From assembly GCF_949628215.1 (NCBI RefSeq), contig NC_134276.1:57515733-57579732 (forward strand): a DNA stretch of 64,000 bases. The letters are read 5' to 3'. Shown piece after piece: positions 58,861 to 64,000 of this stretch. This stretch comes from Phalacrocorax aristotelis (lineage: Eukaryota; Chordata; Aves; Suliformes; Phalacrocoracidae). Below the pieces are notes generated by a model. It did no database searches and was not told the origin of the DNA. It was given only the letters and a program-made list of their open reading frames with translations. Position 1 is the stretch's first letter. Every line of letters starts with the position of its first letter. The translations under genes and the position numbers were made by a program.

Positions 58861-59149
58861 TAGCCAAAACCAAAAATAGCAGGAGGATTATAAACTGTAT
58901 TGATGCTTCAGACAGCTTCAATGGAGAGGACATAAGTTATTGAAACTACAAGGCCATGTGAGCAAGCTGCAATTCCTTTCCAAACAGGAGAAACAATGAA
59001 TAATAAAATCACAGTGACTCAAGCTTCTATGTATTCCCAAAGGAAAATCAAAAGCTGTATGCAATGTGAAAAAATAATGCTTTGAGAAAAAAGAGGTAAA
59101 GAAAACACAAAATATGGGATTGCTAACTTTAACGACAAGGGGTTAAAAC

Positions 59150-59750
59150 CTACAAATACCTCATATGAAATCAACACTTGGGAGAAAATAGGTCCATTAA
59201 TAAATGAGAGGAAACATATAATTAGTGGTGATTAAATACTAGTTGAACTGCAAACTCTTTTTTGTAAATATGTTGTCTTCAGGTAAAGGATTCTTAGAAA
59301 AAACAATGTACAGTAATCAATTGTATCAGAGAAGGTGATGGGAGTAACCCTCTATACAGATCTGATCTGGCAGATTTGTTATTTCCTGCACTTAGTTCTA
59401 ATTGCTACATTTCCAGAAAGAAATCAACACACTGGAAAGAGTTCAGAGAAGTGCAACATAAAATTAATATGGGTTCGAGATACTGATTTGACAAGGAAGG
59501 ATTTATGAGGATTGAACATGTACAATATAGCCTGGTGAAGTGATTGGGGTGCAGAAGGGAGGAAGAAACATGAAAACCTTCACGAGTATACGTACAGACA
59601 CCAGAGGGCAATTACCCACTGCCTGAGACTCGGATGTATGCAGTAATGACTGCTGGAATGAAATTAAGCACAGGAAACATTACATCGAAGAGCAAGGAGA
59701 ACCCTTCTAACAGTCAGAGACACTAAGCTCAGACAAAGCAGCAGTGCCCA
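59150..59750 (+). mobile_element. Ancient CR1-like relic
   Basis: The segment with acactggaaagagttcagagaagtgcaac (59429-59457) and the later ggatttatgaggattgaacatg, ggaagaaacatgaaaaccttc and gtcagagacactaagctc follow the usual order of old CR1/L3 copies. It lies in the ABCC4 intron 58384-62709. Divergence is high and both edges are guesses. Confidence 0.5.
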
Positions 59751-62709
59751 CATTTGATCGAAAATACACAAAACACTAAAAAAGTACACTGCAAGGAGCA
59801 GTATAATCTCTATAAACTTATGCTGCATAATCTAAAAGGTATATTCTACTTCTATTTTCCGATTCAACAATTTCATCCAACAATTCATTATTGTACTATT
59901 GTATATAAACTAATCAACATTTATACAGTGCTTATTATTAACGATACTGCCTAATTTAAGCAAATCTGTTACAATAAATGATAAAATGTCTAGTATTCTA
60001 AATTATATCAGTGAAACAAAGGAAAAACAGTTCTGAAGAGTTACACTACAGCTCAGAAAGAAAATGCTGAATGGAGAACACAGACACCCAGAGTTGTGAA
60101 AACAAAAGTTCAATTGTTTCTCTGTAAATGTCAGTGATATAAAGTATTGTATTAAGGATATAAAGAAAAAAACATTAAAAATACATTGATACTTAAAATA
60201 AAAATGCAGCTGCTCTGCATATTGTCAAAATCCCACTTTCAGTTTGGCAACAAATGAAAGGACTATGCTCTTCAGTATTCAGAGGAATCTATTTGTATTT
60301 TTGGTCCAGTTGACTACAGGCTGCTGAAAATTGACATGAATTTGAAACAGCTCTCAGTATACACATTTAATTTTTTTTCAATACATTGTATTCTTCAGAA
60401 GCCCATGCTCATAGCCAGTGCACATACAGCGACGGTCTACAAATGGAAGTCCCAGCCACCTAACAGGAATCACATGGCCAGGATTTTGTTGCCCGATGTA
60501 AGCCGTGTGCAGACACAGGAGTACACCTGCTACACTGGGCTCATCATTACTCAAGCGTCACTCGTACTTCAAAGTAGAGCTGCACAAAAAATCAGAGTGA
60601 GATTTACAGCATGTCAGCTACTCCACTGAAACTGACCGTGTCTTTGTCATCCCTCAGGCAACCTCCCTTTCCTGCTACGCTGTGAGAGTATTTACGTGAA
60701 CAGCTGCCGTGCCGTAAATCTAGACCCTCGCCCTCCTAACTTTTTCATGTAGCCATACCCTCAGATTTAGGATCTGTCAGGACAAGGTGCATTAAACAAT
60801 ATATTAGTCAATAAGCATTCATAAGCACCCTAAAACAAAGACAGCGATGTTTAAAACCCAAGGCTGTGCATGCTAACCTTACCCTGCTGCAGCTATAGTA
60901 ACTGAAGAGGTTAAACTCGGCCAGCTGCTGGCAGAGCTCCTTATGTGAGCACTCCCTGGTCTGGCTCTGGTGGACTACGCTACGCTAGCAAAGATTCTTT
61001 AAAACAGAGGGTCCTTCCTATCCTGCTTTGACTGTAGGAAAATTATGAATACTGAGACAGGCAGATCAAAAAGAGACCCTAACCAACGAGTGACCTGCTA
61101 GTAATCGCCTCCTCCATTCTTACTGTACCTACAGCTTCCCAAACTGGGCGCTGGGGTGGCTACAAGAAAAACTACAAGCACAGCAGAGGTTTAAACTCAT
61201 TCATCCTGCCAGTGGCACCAGAAGCCTGTATGAGCCAGGGATCTGAACAGACATAGGAACTCTCACTGACAGCCGCGTGGGCAGAATGCCTAGTGGATCT
61301 GGAAACCTGGTTCTGAAGAGATACTTCTCCATAATTAAAACCAATATAAGGAGCACAGATGCTTGGGACATTTATTTCACACAGTGGCAGTCTACTGCAG
61401 TATTGTGCAAAACATAGTAGAAAACAAACACAAAGTTCTTGGCAATAGTTTCAAGCTGGGCAAATTCATTTCAGGATGACAAAACCACAGCATAACCACT
61501 CAGCGAAAATAAATACCCCCATTCATCCCTCCCCTTCCTGCCCCCATCAAGGATTGAGTCATACCCTGCTAATATCTCTTGTTTCCGTTTTTTATTCTAT
61601 ATTATTTCTGTCTCTCACTAAGAAATGTACATCTGGTCTGCTGTTACACTGGAGTGATATATAACAGTTAAAGAGATGGTCCATAGGCTAGAAAAGGAGA
61701 GAGTAGATACATATCCCTTTTGCTCTTCTTCTTAAACACCATTTTTAACTCACCCATATCTAATTCCATGAGATCATCTCTATGCAGCAAAGTTGGGTTG
61801 AATTCTGGTAACATGCATGCTATTAAAATGGTCCACTTGAGCAACGGAACAGGTTTGGGACCGAATGGAAAAGCATGTTAGAAATGAGGCCAGGGCAATG
61901 ATTGTAGAGAGTTGAACCAGCCTCCTAGGGAAGATATCCTAATCAAAAAAGTACATGTGCATTTGAAAGGTAGCAAAGCACGAATTAACACTGCAGGGCT
62001 CTAATTTAATTTTGTCTGTGGGGGAGACCTTCCCCGCAGCACTCTTTCAATTGGGATGGTGTCAAAATCTGTGAGGAAGAGTCAAATTTGCCGAGGAGGA
62101 AGAGTTTTATTTCTATGTTTCTTTTGGCTACCAATCTAATTAATGGCAGCAGTTAATTGGATTGTTAGCCGAAAGGAACAGAAATAAAATCCCCAATTCT
62201 GAACTTATGCAACTGATTTGTAGTTCTTTCTTCTCCCATTCAGGGCTCTGTGGAAGAGCGTGTACATTCCTCATTTTCAGTTGTCTCTGCTCACCTTGTG
62301 TGTTGACACCCTTCGTTACATTTATGTTCCCTCTACTGAATCCCCAGTTTCCTAATGTGGCTCCCTTTCCTTTGAATTTGAACAAACGTTTTGGGCCTAG
62401 TCGGTATTTTGAATGTCTGCCACCTTCTGATGAAACCCAAATTTTATCAGAAAATTATCAAATATATTTAACCCTTTGTTTTGACAGACAGAAATGGCAT
62501 GTTCCCAGGCTCATTTATGCTACATTTACAGGAAATAAGCAGGCTCCAACTTTTGCTATTAAATATGACTAAGGCTTATTTTTTAAAAGAACGCTTACTA
62601 ATTTCCTAAAATCCATATATTGTACAACGAATTTTTATCACACAGCTTCTTGTCAACTTATCATCTCTGCTTAATTTCTGTGAATGGCCAAAGACAATCA
62701 TATACATAC

Positions 62710-62901
62710 CTTTTCTTTTGGTTTAATTAAAACAGACAAATGTCTTAACACCAAAGGTCCATCTAGACTGTAAGTGAAGTTAACGTTTTCAAATGCTATC
62801 ATTCCTTGGCTTGGCCATTCAGGTGGCGGATGCTTGTTGGTCTCCCAGGCAGCTTCTTTTTCAAGTTCTGTGTATTCCATTACTCTTTCTACTGATATCA
62901 T
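62710..62901 (-). CDS. ABCC4: ABCC4 exon: linker and start of nucleotide-binding domain 2
   Basis: This exon of 192 nt (64 codons, phase 0 at both ends) begins [17 protein letters not shown] and ends at KPKEK. The first part is the conserved ABCC linker (SVERV) between the last helix of membrane domain 2 and NBD2. The [17 protein letters not shown] stretch is the first beta strand of NBD2 with the aromatic A-loop region (FTY) that stacks on the adenine of ATP. The acceptor reads ccttag before ATGATATC and the donor reads AAAAG/GTATGT, both close to consensus. The ATG at the exon start is an internal methionine, not the start of translation. Identity to ABCC4 is based on recall of the human protein, which runs through the same residues at the same exon borders. 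Confidence 0.95.
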
Positions 62902-64000
62902 CTAAGGGGAAGAAAGAAGACACATATACATAAATTTCAGCTCACTGTGTGTATTGCAAATATTGCATGCTTATATATGTGCGTGTGCATGCGTATTTTT
63001 GCTATAAAGATTAAAAGCAAATTATTTTAGTTTTGCTTTTAAGCACATATAAGAGTATTTGGTACTATCCCATGCTTACTTTATACAATTGCAAAAGTGG
63101 AAAGAATGCATCTCGTGTCCTACTACAGACCCAAACCTATCATGATATATAAATCCATACATAAGCATTCATTTCTCATCAGTGGGATTAATAACAAATC
63201 TAAGTATGTGCATAAGTATTAAGAAATTTAAGCTATGAGAGTTGCCTGTCAGACTTGGCTAAGATGACAATTTCATTGTGTGCTGAGAAGACAAAGCTAG
63301 AAATGAGACTGCCATATGAGCTACAGGCAGACCCACGATAGCTACTAGCATCAATTTACTCGCTTTATCATCCCTTTTTTTGTCCTCATCATTACCATGG
63401 CGCTCACCCCCAGCAAATCTTTTAAATATGTTTGTCACAAGCAACTCCACAATCCAAGATAGCTGTCACCATGTTATTAGTGGCTTATATGCAACAAAAC
63501 TTGTTTTCCTATGTATTTTATGCCAGATGTGAAAGAAACTGCAACATTTGCTGATGCCTCTAATCTTACGGGAAGGAAGAGAATCAGAAGTTGAGCTATC
63601 TAGACACGTTCTTCCCCTTGGACAAATAACAGAAGTTCTCTTTAGGCTCTGGTGTGCATCCTCACCCATACATCTTCTCAATACAATTGATTTTATTTAA
63701 CTGTATCTGTTCATACATGGATTCTGAAAAAAACCCACCCCATCATAAAGATATCCAGTAGGCTCATCTTGCCCAGAGTGGCTTTAAGGGCAGAGGTCAC
63801 CAGGCAGCAAGTTCTCTGACCTCATTGCCACCTACCCTTTCTACATTACAAAAGACACTTCAAGGAAAAACGTATAGGGAAAGAGTGACAAAGTAGAATA
63901 GAAAGGAAGTATTCTTGCCTCCCCCAAATGTAGTCAGCCATTAATAACAAGGGATTTTTGGTGGATGTTCGCCTGTCAAAGAAGTCAGTGCTAATCATAG

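Noticed and set aside
63259..63450. Minus-strand frame with an apolar stretch, considered as an exon of ABCC4 membrane domain 2
   Set aside because: The residues do not match the ABCC4 segment that precedes MISVERV, and no fitting acceptor/donor pair with the right phase borders it.

Overview
The window is vertebrate nuclear DNA, almost certainly from a bird. Coding sequence is broken into short exons with GT/AG introns of 0.46 to 15.7 kb. Old CR1 LINEs are the main interspersed repeat. One intron carries a solo LTR of a family I recognise from avian genomes. No bacterial-style operons, CRISPR arrays or rRNA/tRNA genes were seen.

The one gene I can identify with certainty is the 3' part of ABCC4 (MRP4, the multidrug-resistance-associated ATP-binding-cassette exporter of cAMP, prostanoids and nucleotide analogues). 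It lies on the minus strand. Seven coding exons, read from high to low coordinates, are 62901-62710, 58383-58228, 54063-53974, 53510-53338, 47066-46961, 31207-31073 and 26216-26109. Their 960 nt stay in one frame and end at a TGA, giving the last 319 residues. These hold the linker after the second membrane domain, the whole second nucleotide-binding domain (Walker A, Q-loop, signature, Walker B, H-loop) and a C-terminal tail ending in the PDZ-binding motif ETAL. The gene continues beyond position 64000.

Positions 26108 down to about 24.8 kb (possibly further) are the likely 3'UTR. From 1 to about 24 kb I find no confirmed gene. From the human order I expect this to be the gene desert towards SOX21, but the window does not show that gene. 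This part holds an old L3/CR1 relic (1.5-1.8 kb), a 253-bp TTCC/GGAA microsatellite (7.34-7.59 kb), a perfect palindromic hairpin (11.9 kb), a CpG-island-like block (16.26-16.58 kb) and a terminal-exon-like block with an 89-codon open frame, a stop and AATAAA (19.67-20.17 kb). The last two could mark an undescribed plus-strand transcription unit.

The introns carry the repeats. The 15.7-kb intron holds a CR1 (42.8-43.6 kb), a complete solo LTR with a 5-bp target duplication (43,985-44,590), a degraded CR1 (31.6-32.6 kb) and MIR-like fragments. A younger CR1 lies at 54.7-54.9 kb and another old one at 59.2-59.75 kb. I see no convincing new biological system. The best leads are the CpG-island/terminal-exon pair, the CRE-bearing LTR inside a cAMP-exporter gene, and a weak donor before the last exon that could swap the PDZ tail for another one.
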